From Bilabrum cf. latius (lineage: Eukaryota; Bigyra: Bicosoecida; Bigyra; Bicosoecida): 64,000 nucleotides of DNA. The notes under the pieces are model-generated. The model was not told where the DNA came from, made no database searches, and saw only the letters and a list, made by a program, of their open reading frames with translations. Within the stretch, counting starts at the first letter, position 1. Each line of letters starts with the position of its first letter. The stretch covers positions 930,001 to 994,000 of the forward strand of contig OZ237745.1 of assembly GCA_965178125.1 (NCBI GenBank), given 5' to 3'. Position numbers and translations under genes: made by a program. This document shows positions 1-11,660 of the stretch, in pieces.

Positions 1-1333
1 CGATCGAGCGCTCCACGAGCAACCCGCCAGCGGTGCCAGGAACGCAGCCCCGAAGCTCCAACATCGTGCCTCCTTTTCTATCGGGCACTGCGAACAGTTC
101 CCCACCAATGAGCGCTTTGGATCCGACTGGGAGCGACTCTTCCACCACGGCCATGCTCTTGGCGACCGTCCCGAGGCCTTGCAGCAACCCGGCGAGAGAA
201 GGTAGGAGCGAGACGATACTGCCCACCCACGTGCGATTGACTGCCCACTTTTTCTGCTGCTTGTCTTTCCAGAGGCGCTCGGTTTTATGCGGTGCTGGCT
301 CCTCCAATCCCACTGCGGGAGCCCCAGGTGCGGTTGCAGGCGGACTGGCAGTGGAGACCCACCCGTATTCGAACGGTCTGCCACCGGCTCGTTTCGAAGA
401 TTTTCTAAGTGCAGGCACTCGGGCAGAGACACGGCCCCTTGGCAGCACGTGCGACTCTTCTTGCGCTCTTGCTCCGCTTCCGCTTCCGTCCTGCCTAAAC
501 CTCCGCTGGTGCGGGGTGGTACCGTCCAGGAGGTACTCGAGCAGGAAGGACGTGAGAGTATCTTCCGGCTGCGACGATACTGCAGGCTTCTGTCCGGGTG
601 AGGCTGCTGCAGCTGCTGCTGGCTGCGACTCTGTGGCAGTGGCATGATTCCGAGTGCCGAGTTGGTGCTCGCCTGGCAGCATGGAGGAGAGGTGCTGGAG
701 ATCCGAGCGAGCGCCGCCTCCCAGCGTGTACTTGCTTGCCTCGTGGGCCAAATCACTTTCTTTCATGACCCCCGCTTCGAGAAGCGTTTCATTCAGCACG
801 CCGCCGGGCATGGTAATCTCCATTCGCCTTTCACCAGTCTGGCGTAGCAGGGAGTCCTTACCCGGACCACGTGATCCGAAACGGGGCTGTACGCGGGATG
901 ACATTGCCAGTCTAGCACCCAAATCATGCGGAGAGATTGCAACCTGTATTCCTTCATCAGTGGTCAAGGTAGGCGAGTGATGCACGCAGCAGCTGCCCTA
1001 GGACACTACAATGTCCGTTCTAACTCCTAGCGCCTCCATGAGAGTCGAAGCAGCGCGAAGGACATAAACTTCGCGCTTTGCAACAGCCGGCTACTTCCCC
1101 ATCGTTTCGATCGCGTCAGATTTGGTCGACAAGGCGCCCTCGATGAAGCCCTTTGCACAGGAGCCGTGCTTCTTGCCTAGCCGGGCCAAATCCATCGCAT
1201 CCCGAGGGATAATCTGCCACCTGTTGAATGAAGTAGCTTTACTTGAAAAGTATAAGCCCGTGATCCCTGCGACGATCGCTGCTGAGGCCGAGACAGCGGC
1301 TGCCGCCAGCAATTCCCGGTCTTTGTCCTGCAT
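1..1333 (-). CDS. MUL1/SPL-type membrane E3 ubiquitin ligase, partial (3' end off window)
   Basis: The frame stays open from the ATG at 1333 to the left edge (about 444 codons) if two TAGs (1093-1091, 1000-998) are read as Gln. Residues about 7-29 form an Ala/Ile-rich membrane segment. A GIDE-like region follows (KGFIEGALS about 30 residues later; ERLWKDKQQKKW and VEESLPVGSKALIGGEL further on), in the order seen in MUL1/SPL proteins of the mitochondrial or plastid outer membrane. The second membrane segment and the C-terminal RING that would make it a ligase lie beyond the window, so activity is inferred. A low-complexity Ala/Ser insert of about 100 residues in the middle is unusual. It is divergent from the gene at 1582 across 248 bp. 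The family call is moderate; the open frame is solid. Confidence 0.6.
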
Positions 1334-1581
1334 ACAAGACGCTCAAAGCCAAGCAAGCAATCAGATTCTCGACAAGTGACAAACAGTGTAAAAGTTGTGT
1401 TGCCTTGACGAGCAACAAGAGACGCGGGCCAATACTTATCGAAGGAATGAGGCGAATTCTCCAAACGAATAGCCTGTCCTCGTCACGATCTGTGCCACTC
1501 TACTTGGCGTCTAGGCTGTACCGATCATATTGCTTTCACTTGATGAGCAAACTGAAGCTGTCGAAAGTCTAATACGCTCCA

Positions 1582-3834
1582 ATGGCTTCGGAATTGGAGT
1601 GTCCAATTTGCTGCGAGAGCTATGAAGATATAGCCTATCGGTGCAAATAGTGCAAATTCCTGGCTTGCGAGTCCTGCGTATTGCGCCGTTCCCAGACAAG
1701 CAATCACTGCATCGGCAACTGTTCATTACGGATTGTACCGAGACGCTGGAGGCAACACTACGATGTTGTCGAGGTCAAGCACATTGCATTGGATGACGGG
1801 AATTCAAACGTGTTGTCGCTGAAAATAGCAGAGCAAGGAGAGATTTTCGCAGAATACGAAGCAGAGTTGAAGAAAGCACAGGCTGAATAGAAAGGAAAGG
1901 ATAATCGGTCAGCTCTTCGTACATGCCAAGCATTCGTGCTTCGAGGCATGCACGCCGAGGCCATACGGCTGGGTCGGTTACATGGCATCCCACCAGCGAA
2001 ATTTGGCGTGTCAAATAGCGACGTTCAAGCATACTAGGGTATAGCACGAGCGCAGCTGCGTGCAAGGCAGCAAGCAAGGTTGGCTGCGAGATCCGAACCC
2101 CTCAAGTTCGTGGTATCGCGGATGCAGCGCGATGCTCCAGTGGCAGTTGACGTGGCATCCTCGAGCTCCGTCTCCGAGACTTCGAGCAGCGACGACGAAG
2201 AACAGAGAGAGCCCGCTGAAGCCACCGATGCCAGTATTGCTGCGCGGTCGGCCTGCTAGTAGCACCCAGAGTCTCCGCTAAGTAGCCCGGGCCCGCACCA
2301 CCGCACGGGTGCCATGCCCGAGGCCTCGGCCGCTGGTAGCGCCAGTAGCGACAGCAGCGACAGCGACGGAGATGGAGAGATCCAGGTATTAGCAGATTTG
2401 AATTGGAGGCGCGCAAGGGGGCCTCGATCGGGCGGCAAGCGGGCACAGAGGGGGGCTAGAGCAGGCGCCCTCTCTTCTCGATCGGGCGGCAAGCGGGCAC
2501 AGAGGGGGGCTAGAGCAGGCGCCCTCTCTTCTCGATCGGGCGACAAGCGGGCACAGAGGGGGGCTAGAGCAGGCGCCCTCTCTTCTCGATCGGGCGGCAA
2601 GCGGGCACAGAGGGGGGCTAGAGCAGGCGCCCTCTCTTCTCGATCGGGCGGCAAGCGGGCACAGAGGGGGGCTAGAGCAGGCGCCCTGTCTACTCGCGCA
2701 GGACGCACCAGGCGACTGGCAGGCCCATCATCGCAGGCTTCTTCTGCGGGAATGCGCGCTGTGAGTGCTAGGGGCCGTATCAGTTCCAGAAGACGGGCCC
2801 CTGGACGCACTGGGGGCTCTCAGCACCTTGGACGCACTGGACGTCGCTCGTCTATTTCGCGCAGTGCGCAGGTGCCTTCTTTGATCATGAGGCTGTTCGG
2901 GCAGGCAACGGTTCCAGATCACGCTGGCGGCAAACTTCCAGAAGTCGACCGAAAATCGCTTCCTGGCGCAGGAGCCAGGCTTGTTTCAATCGGCAGCAAT
3001 TCCATGACACCCGCTGAGCAGCGGCTATCGGGTGAATCAAGTAGTGCTATTGTGTCCCCAATCCTGCGATCTGTTCAGTCTGTCGATCTGCTGGATGAAG
3101 ATGATTGTAGCAGTATCAGCGGGAGCGATAGAGAGGAAACTAAGGAGGAGACGGACGGCAAGCACTCAACCGGGGCCCAAGTATGGCGTGCCGACAGCCG
3201 ATCGAATGATTCTGGCGCTGTGGATGCTATGCAGAGCTCTGATGGAGCTGCCCGTGGTTCGAGAAAAGCGATATAGACAGCTTCGCCGAAAGGTAGTGGC
3301 AAGTAGTATGGCTCGTTATCCGATGCTGATGCATCGAGCGATGTGCTCGCGGCAGACCAGTCGACCATGTCAATACTAGAGAGTGATGTAATCCCCAGAC
3401 TTCGGCGCGGTCCACCGGCGAGGTCAACTGAACCCGCGGATAGCTCCGGCTCACGCCAAGACCACTCCCTCCGAGATAGCACGCGAAAATCAGGGCGCAA
3501 AGCTGGGTCTTTAGGCGTTGATGGTGACGGTGAATCGTGTGCGGTGCTGGCTGATGGTGAACGCGACGCTTGCAGCAGAGCTGGTTGCTCGACCGATGGG
3601 GCAGGAGCTCTAGGTTCAGGCAACAAACGCCCCCGTGAGAGCGAAGCTCATAGTTTGGGAGAAGCGGGTGATCAAAGTGGGCTTGCTGGCAAGGAGGCTG
3701 ACAGCAGCCAAGTGAAGCGAGCTCGGACAGAAGCACAACCGGGAGTTGGGCCGAAATCGTGCAGCGCGGAACGCAGTTCGCCTGGTACGGATGATATGGT
3801 TGACGAGCTATTCACGCAACCCGCGTCGTAGTGA
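1582..3834 (+). CDS. N-terminal Cys-rich zinc-finger protein with five 18-residue repeats
   Basis: 750 codons plus TGA, reading eight TAGs as Gln; the first (1648-1650) lies inside a CxxC knuckle, CKxCK. Residues 7-48 hold closely spaced Cys/His pairs (CPICC, YRCK-CK, CESC, HCIGNC), like a RING or B-box treble clef; the exact class is unclear. Residues about 80-200 are charged and helical. From about residue 282 five near-perfect copies of an 18-residue Arg/Gly/Ala unit occur, and the rest is low-complexity, Ser/Arg-rich and probably disordered. It ends TAG-TGA, that is Gln then stop. It is convergent with the TmcB-like copy A, 89 bp away. No function can be assigned; ubiquitin or nuclear roles would be guesses. 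Confidence 0.6.
2425..2694 (+). repeat. Coding minisatellite, 5 x 54 bp
   Basis: Five tandem 54-bp units inside the zinc-finger gene, nearly identical: the third differs by one base (ggcggc to ggcgac) and the last in its final few bases. The unit is a multiple of three, so copy-number change keeps the frame. Each encodes RSGGKRAQRGARAGALSS. Confidence 0.95.
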
Positions 3835-3923
3835 ACAGCAAACCAGATATTATGTAAATAGAAATAGGTTCGCTCAATCTTAGAATCGCAACGCCATCCT
3901 GGACCATTCAAATAAGAACGACC

Positions 3924-6900
3924 TCATTGCTCTGACCGGTCTTTCAGTCCACCCTGCATGGCTCTCGACGGAGCGGCGACGTCGAAGTTGAAGTGGCTGC
4001 TGTGGCTCGTGCTAGTGCGCGCTTTACTGTCCGTGTCCCCGCTCGGAAGCCAGGAGTCTTGACCTTGCTTCGTCTTGGCAGCCCAATCGCCAGCTCTACT
4101 GTTCTCGAGCAGTCCTTGGTCTTCCGGGTGCTCCTTTTTCTTGGAGCTGCTCCTTGACGACTGCCTACCGGACCGTGCGGAGGCAGACCCGTGCTGAGCT
4201 AGCTGAGCGTCAGTGGCGATGTCCTGCACCGTGGCCCGCAGGTCAGGCAGCGAGGCCACGAGCTCGCCGGGCAGCAGACTCAGCAGGTTCCGAGCAGACC
4301 GCAGGGGCACTCCCAGCTCCGACACGTTCGGGTAGTAGAACAGCAGCAGGATCAGAGAGAAGACGCCAACGAACGACCAGGACACTACGTTCAACAAGCT
4401 CTTGCCAAAGCTGAGCTTGTCGTCGACCAGGTTGGACAGGAGCGTAGCTGAAACGCTTGCCCCGAGCTTGACGAACGGGTGCTCAATATAGAGTGCGTTG
4501 ACCACTTCCTCAGCCAGCAATGGCGAGCTGGCTAGAAGGTATATCAGTTCGGTGGAGTTCGCATTGGGCATATGGTGCCTCTTTAGTCTCTACCTCGCCT
4601 CTGCTTCTGTTCTGGGCGCGTTGCTTGTCACGATCCTGCCGTGGCTCAGCAGCGCAGACACAGCCGAGATCAGACCTTCAGACAGTACGCCGCCATCCAC
4701 CGCCCTGCACTTCGCCTCGTTGATTCGAGCTGCGTCGGGGTCCAAAGCAATCAGCCCATCAGTGGTGATAGGGCTGTATTTGGCAGCCAGACACACGTCC
4801 TACTCGAAGATGGCCCGCACCTGCCCCTCGGGGGTGGATGTGTCCTGCTCGCTCAGCTTACTCAGGTCGAGCGTGCTGCCTGCCAACTCCTCTGACACAG
4901 CACCCCCGAACACGACCAGGTTAGCGGTAGCGGATAGAGCCTTCTCGTTGTGGTCAGCTTCGTCCAGGATGGGGCCCCATTTGGTCGTGTTGCGCTCGAT
5001 GCTGAGATCGAGCAGGTCGTTCACGTACTGGTTCACATGCCTTCGAGACAGGAACACAGCCATGATGCGCTCGCCCACCGAGCTCAAACTCTGGCTCTGA
5101 ATCAGCTGCAGAGACACCACGAAGAGTAGATGGAACAGCACCAATACGACAGGAAGCAGCAGCCACATCACGGTGCGCTGCACGAAGGACGAAGAGTTGC
5201 GGTAGGGCCGCAGCGTGATCTCCCTGTCAGAGTAAAGCAGCCTGCGCCTGGTCATGCCCAAGCTGTGGTCTTGGTTGTGCTTGACCTTGCTCGACTTCTT
5301 GAGCGTGTCACCAATGGAGTATATCTTCACGCGGCTCTGCTTGTCATCGTCCTGGCCCATCTGCCGCCTGGACGCGGCGCGCAGGACTCCACCGAACCCT
5401 GCTGATGCCGCCCCTGCTTCCGCCACATTGTCCAGCTCAGCATCTGTCTCATTCATGATCAGCTGTCGCTCGGCCTCCTCCTCATCGTCCCCGTTGTCGT
5501 AGTCATCATCCATGCCGTGCGCATCTTCAGCAGTCTCGGCCGCGTCTGCCTCGGCCAGCACCTTCTCAAGCATCAGGCTGGACCGGCCTCGCATGGCTTG
5601 TGCCACGGGCTACGGAATTACCATGAATGCCTCCAGCACATTTGTGGCTCGTGCACCGAGAGAACGGGCTGTCTGCACGAAGCAGAAGAAGGCCACGACA
5701 AGCAGCGAAAGAAGGAGCACACCGCCGGCAACGGAGATCTCAAGCAGAGTCTGCTGCATATAGTCCACGTAGTCTTTCTGCCACAGGTTAGAAGCATGCT
5801 GCATGCGGTGCATCAGGCCGTTGGCATTGGCCCTCACAGTGCGCACATCGCCGTTGCTCACTGTGATGTTCGCGAGGTGCAGCCTGGCGATCCTCTGCAG
5901 CGTGGAGACCATCTCCTCGATCTCTTGCACTAGCGGGACTTCAAGCACGGACAGAGGCTCGTCAGGAGAATGCACGTCGTCCTCGCCGTAGAGACTAGAC
6001 GACAGTTCGTCCTCGCTTTGGTGTTCGTTACCGTCGGGTAGCGTCTTAAAGCTATGCAGCTCCCCTGTCTCGTACGCATGGCCCTCCTTCTTGAAGCCCA
6101 CGTCCTACACCTGCGTGTTGGCCTGCTGCAGCTGCTCGATCGCGAATAGCAGTGCTCGGTTGGACTCGCCCATGCTGCCCAGAGATGCCTCGATGCCCTC
6201 TTGCACGTGTTCTTGCTGCTCGATGATGTGCTCGTCATCTGAAATCGAGGTCTGACGTTGCTAGAGCTGTGCCACTAATGCAGCAGTGGTGTTGAAGTAA
6301 CCAGGAGCAGCAGTCACGGTCTCGTTTAGCATTGCCTCCGCTGTTGCAGATGCAGCAATTCGTCCAATGAGGCTGCTCTCTTCTTCACGCAGCTCCACAA
6401 GAGCCCTCTGGTAAGCATTGGTGACTGCCTTGCGCTCTGCATCCACGATGGCAGCCGTGACCTCACCCCTGGCGAGCTGGAATGCAGCAGTGCGGTGCCC
6501 CACGAGCCAGATGGCCTGCTTGGCTTGTCCCAGCTTGTCCATCTTGATCCCCACCCAAACCACGGCGATGGTGGCGAAGCACACGGCCATGACGATGAGC
6601 ATGAGCAGGAGGTTGCGTATCTTCCACACCTCTGGCTCGGCCATGTCCTTGAGCTGCGAAAGGGCCCTGGACAACTGGCTGCTGGCACTCGAGCCGGCAG
6701 AGCCTACACTGGCTGCCTTGCCGGCCCCTGATCGAGCTGGTGCTCGGGCCATTGGTGGAGCCACAGTATGTCCAGTGTGTGTACGAAATGTGTTCTGGCG
6801 CTGCATACCATGTATTTGGCTACTTCCAGCTGCCATGGCGCCTTGTAGTAGCCTTGATCCATCCGCAGGCCTCCCACTCGACGCGAGAGATCTCCGAGCT

Positions 6901-9900
6901 CCAGTCCCGCCAGATAGACGGGGTAGCACGACCATCACTGTCTGCTCCTGTTGCTGCATATTCCTGGACTAGCGCCGAGTCCTAGATCCGCGACGGCTTG
7001 GGCCGCCTAACATTGCTGGGTTGATTCTCTGTGATCCTGGTGAAAGGAGGTTTGCGTTTGAGCTTGAATGAGTGCGACCAGCCTAATCCTCGCCCGTCTC
7101 TTGCTCCTATGCAGCAATACTCGCCAATGTGGCCTCAACAGCATCTTCATTTCCTTCTTTTGTTGGGCGTTCTTCCTGTTTAGCTGCTGGCAAGACGCTT
7201 GGGCTCCGAACAGTCTCTTTATCTGTATGCTCTAACTCTGCGAGGAGGTTGATATCGTCGCCGCCTGCGACGCCACCAGCCGATGTTGGTCGTTTCGTTT
7301 CTTCCGCTCGATCTTCGGCACGGTCCTGCTCCGCAGCGCCTCGCAGCCCGCGGAGGACGCTCTGTGTGGGGTGGATCCCGTCCTGGTGAGGAGGCGGCAG
7401 CACCACCTGCTCCTTGCGCTCCTTCACCGTGCGGTTGCCGCCGCTCTTGTTCTGCCCGGATCCTTGCTTCTTCTGCGACCTCTGCTTCTTCTTACCGTGC
7501 AAGTGTCCATCGCCATCAGCATCTCGCGATTGGAAGGCCACAGGCTGGGTCTCAGTCAGCCCCGAGGTGGCAGTGCCGGTGCGGCTGAATGGACGGCGGG
7601 CCTACCCGTCGCGTTCACCCTCCTGGTGGGTAGATGAAGCATCTGAGTCGCTCCCAGACCCCAGTCCGTAGCTCTCTCCGCCTGATTGGGTGTAGGTCTG
7701 GCCGTCCTCGTCGTCATCCGCGAAGGAGTCCGTCTCGATCACGTTCAGTCGCACTACGTAGAACACGGGCACTGCCTTGAGCAGCACCTTCTGCGCCACC
7801 CCGATCGCGAGCTTGTCGCCGTCGGACGTGTTCTGCATGGGGATCAGTCCAGGCGCCTTGAGCTTGAACATGTTGGGAACAGTGGCAGTCGCACCTCCCT
7901 GCACCCCCTTGGTCTTCGTGGCCCTGTTGGGCTTGGCCCCTCGGCTTGGACCGGCAGCATAGGACCCATCAGCCGCCATGGACTGCATGCTGCGGCGCCT
8001 GGCGTACATCTGCGAGCGGATGGCCTTGGCTTCCTCCATCGCAGCGATCAGGTTGGTGAAGGAGCCGCTGCTGTCCGCAACGCCAATGGCACCTGCACCA
8101 ACACCGGGAAGTCTGCTCTCACCCTTGGCTTTGCGTCGAGCAAGGCTGCAATCGACGTCGACCACACCGATTGAGTGAGCGCTCGGCATCTCCCCCTCAT
8201 CCTTCAGCGATGAATCGCCCGAAGCCGCCACCGCTGCCGCCGCTCCACTGGTGGAGTGCCTGCGCCCCTTTGTTGTTGTTGTAGTGGTGGGGCCTCGGAC
8301 ATCTGGGTCAGCGATGGTCTGCACCTGGTGACCGCCGTCCTTGCCCCGAGGCACACGCGATTGCCCCCTGTCCTACCTCTGGCCCCCTGACTTGCCCTTG
8401 CTTCCGCTCATGCGCTTGCCCAGAGCGTTTGCCTGCTTCTCATCAGGGCCCTTGTCCTTGCGCCGACGCAGCAGGTCCCGCAGATCAGACACGCCGCTCT
8501 GGCGAGAAATGGCCTGCAGCTCGGCCTTGCTCAGCTGAATGTCACCGCCAGTGAAGTCCTGCGCCACGGTGGGGAAAAAGTTCGCGGCCGACACGTGCTC
8601 CTGCATCAGCATCTCGCCCTCCAAGCCCAGGAATTCACACGCGCGGGCCGTCGCAGCGTATATCCTGAAGTTGGACGCGGCATCGCCGATGAACAGGAAG
8701 GCCTCATTGGTGTTGACAGGGTCCAGCGTGGCGGTGAAGCGGGGCTCGGACGACTCCCGGTCGGGCGGCGACTCTCGGACCACAAGCCAAATGGGCATGA
8801 TGGAGCCGTCCCGCGTCTGTCCAAACAGGAGCCTCTGGTGACCCACAACCATGGACTTGCGCTTGCGGCGGAAGCGAAGCAGCATGCCGTCATGCTGCTG
8901 CTTGAGCGGCGGAGGCACGATCGTTCTTATATTCATTCCAACGAAGGCGCTCTGAGAGTACCCAAACAGGCGGCATGCAGCTAGATTTGCACTGATTACA
9001 TCGCCGAGGCTGCTCGACGCTCCACTGATCGACACGATGGCGGCATTGTCGTTGAGGAACGATGCCGTCTTGATGCTGTCTCCGAACTTCACGTTCTTGA
9101 TCTGGCGCATCCGGTTCCGCATTCCTGTCTCGTCCAGGCGCTCGGCCTTGGTCAACAGCTCCGTGGCCTTAGCAGGGAGGTTCTTCAGGTCGATCAGGTG
9201 CTGAGCATACGCTCGCAGCGTCTTGGTCGAGGTGGGATTCAGCTCCAGCAGCCTGGTGAAGGCAGCCTCGATCCGAGTCAGCGTGCCCTGCAGTGCCACA
9301 CCGGTGGTCTCCACCGCCACCAGGTCCGGCGTGCCCTCCGACATGATGTCCCATAGCTGCTGCAGCAGACGGTACGCCTCGATGCGCAGCTGAGCCGACT
9401 GCTTCTGCTCCTGGTCGAACATGATGCGCTCGATGGGACCCAGCCCGCTGCCGTCGCTCTCGTTGAGTCTGCGCAGCCGTGAGTAGATGTAGAACCTCGA
9501 ATCGAAGGCGGGCTGTCTCTTGAGTGCCCTGGCCAGGCACAGACACTCCTGGGTGTGGAACATGAAGTGGTACCTGTAAAAGGTGCTGGCCAGCAGCGCC
9601 GACACCTCGCTCGTGGAGAAGTGCTCGATGCAGTGTTCGTATCCCACGCGGGCCGACTCGAGCAGTCGCTCCTTCTCGGCCTCCAGCTCCTCGATGGTCA
9701 GCTGGTCGGCGGACTGCAGCGGCATGCCCAGGCTGGCATGGTGCCTGGCCAGCTGGGTCAGCAAGCGGCGCTGTCGGTCATCAGCCGTCTCTGCGGGACC
9801 ATCACTCTTGCCCGCCTTGCCTGCAGCCACCTCGCCATCGCTGTCAGATGTCTCACCCGTGGTGTCATTGCGATGCTCTTCCTCGTCGTCGTTGTTCCAT

Positions 9901-11388
9901 TCCTCGTCGTCGCCTTCGCCGCGCAGGTGAGCGGCGGCCGAGCCTCCCCGATCCGCCACCGCCTGGAACGCCGCGTACAGCTGCATCCGGTGGTTGCACC
10001 ACACGGCCACGTCGTAGGGGGACCTGAGCTGGTCCACGGGGGTCTGCGTGATGGCATTCGAGTACCTCAGTGAGACGGACATGGCCGCCAAGAAGGCCAC
10101 CGGGGAGCACACATACAGCAGCAACACGGTGTTCTCCACGCCGGCCAGCTGGGCCGCCCCAAGCGAGATGGCCGAGATCGTGAACACCGCCCAGATGCCC
10201 GCCTGGAACGCGTTCACCCACGCGTGCACGTGCGGCTGGTATGCCACGAAGGCCCACATGGCTGCCAGGCCAAAGGCCACCAGCACGATGGTCAAGAAGG
10301 CCGAGCCCACCAGATGCTCGTCCAGCACGTTGTAGATGAAGGCCAGCACCAGCTTGGCCAGCAGGATGCCGGCGTCCACCCGCCCCGTGCTGCGAGCGGC
10401 CCACGACTGAGAGGCCGGGTCCCTGTCCACGTACACGGCTGCCACCGTGAGCGACATGAGGGCGAAGCCGACCAGCAGGATGGCCAGCAGGATGGCGATG
10501 ACGATCCTGCCGGGGCTGTTGCACTGCATGCCGGTGCCCATCCAGGAGTCGTGGTGGGAGGGGCAGCTGAGGCCCCGGAGCATGATGGAGCTGAGCGGCA
10601 GGTAGAGGATGGTAGTGGACAGCGTGGCGACCGAGCGCAGGATGCGCAGCACGAATGAGCTGTGCGGGAGTTCGTAGTGGAAGTTGTAGGCCGTCAGGAC
10701 GGTCAGTCCGAGGAAGAGCCCGACGTAGACAGCTCCCACGGCAAGGAGAGCGAGGTAGGCGGCCGTGCCGCCGACGACGTCCATTCTGGAGGTGGTGGTG
10801 TAGCTGAGTCCAACAGCCACAGGATAGACGGCCTCTGAATCTTCCCATGGCTGCTGGTAGGCTCGGTTGATTCTGCGAGGCGATCGCAAGCTGGAACTTG
10901 AAACGTTACACTTGCTATCAAAAACAGCCGAGACCGAGCACACCTACAGCATCCGGTTTAGTGTAAGCATAGTAATCGGGTAGACATCAATTGATGATTT
11001 GCCTCGGGTGCCTCAAACCCGAAAGGTGTCACCCAACAAGCGCCGTCGTCCTCGCCTGCCCAGATTGGACCACTACATCACAAAACGCAACTATTCCACT
11101 TTCGATAAAGGTGCAGGTAATTGCATTTGCTATTAATTATACATAAGGACAAGTTGCTATCCCAGGTAGTGCAGCTCGAAGGGACGCTGCAGTTGTGAAG
11201 TGAATTCTGGCTCACGTGAATACCATCGTCTAGGCTAACTATAGAAGCAGGCCGATGTAGATAGCCCGCTACGTGATCCCAACATCTTTGAGTAGAATGT
11301 ATAGAGCCCCTGAGAAAGCGGACGAAACATTTGCAAAGGCGCGCTCAAGCCAACTGGCCTGCGTCTTGTCCAAGGTCCCACCCGACAT
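3924..11388 (-). CDS. TmcB-like multi-pass membrane protein with PAS domain, copy A
   Basis: Two exons: 11388-11216 and 10872-3924, with a 343-bp GTGAGC...CGCAG intron; 2,373 aa, TGA stop. Exon 1 holds the family N-terminus (SGALYILLKD, then MVFT), exon 2 the rest. Residues about 80-330 have some seven membrane spans, then a TPR-like helical region (LLELNPTSTKTLRAYAQ) and a PAS domain near residue 660. More single spans follow towards the C-terminus. This order matches the tiny-macrocysts B (TmcB) family of PAS/TPR membrane proteins; a sensory role is only inferred. Thirteen in-frame TAGs: 11271, 11241, 11232, 8375, 7604, 7109, 7085, 6971, 6263, 6107, 5612, 4802 and 4592 (first base of each, minus strand). 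Several face CAG or CAA in copy B. The stretch 7540-6700 differs strongly from copy B. Confidence 0.85.
3924..11388 (-). repeat. Left arm of large inverted gene duplication
   Basis: This arm and 16186-23954 carry the same gene in opposite orientation, forming arms of about 7.5 kb around a 4.8-kb centre that holds AK7 and RSP3. The intron position is conserved. High identity starts at the exon-2 acceptor; the introns themselves are not alignable by eye. Confidence 0.9.
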
Positions 11389-11660
11389 GGTTTCTACTTT
11401 CAATCTGTTTGCAAGTCTATTCGAGCAATAATTTACTCCAATACAGAATTGCCGAGTCGCAGCTGTAACTTCTGCCCACCTATCGTTAAATGTGCGCGAA
11501 CAGTCGGCAGTCACTTCCCTGTCAATCCAAGTCGCTCACCACGTCCTCTGGCGATTTTGGTCGCAACTTGAAGCATCTGGGCGGCCATGGCTCGAATACC
11601 ATTCGCGAATGAGGTGAAGGATTATACTAGCCGCATCAATCTCATTTCATGCTGAACTCA

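Noticed and set aside
33-647. 204-codon plus-strand ORF at the left edge
   Set aside because: Opposite strand of the MUL1-like frame, which shows family motifs.
9865-10848. 327-codon minus-strand ORF and its mirror at 16655-17773
   Set aside because: Off-frame reading of the TmcB-like exon 2, which has the real membrane spans.
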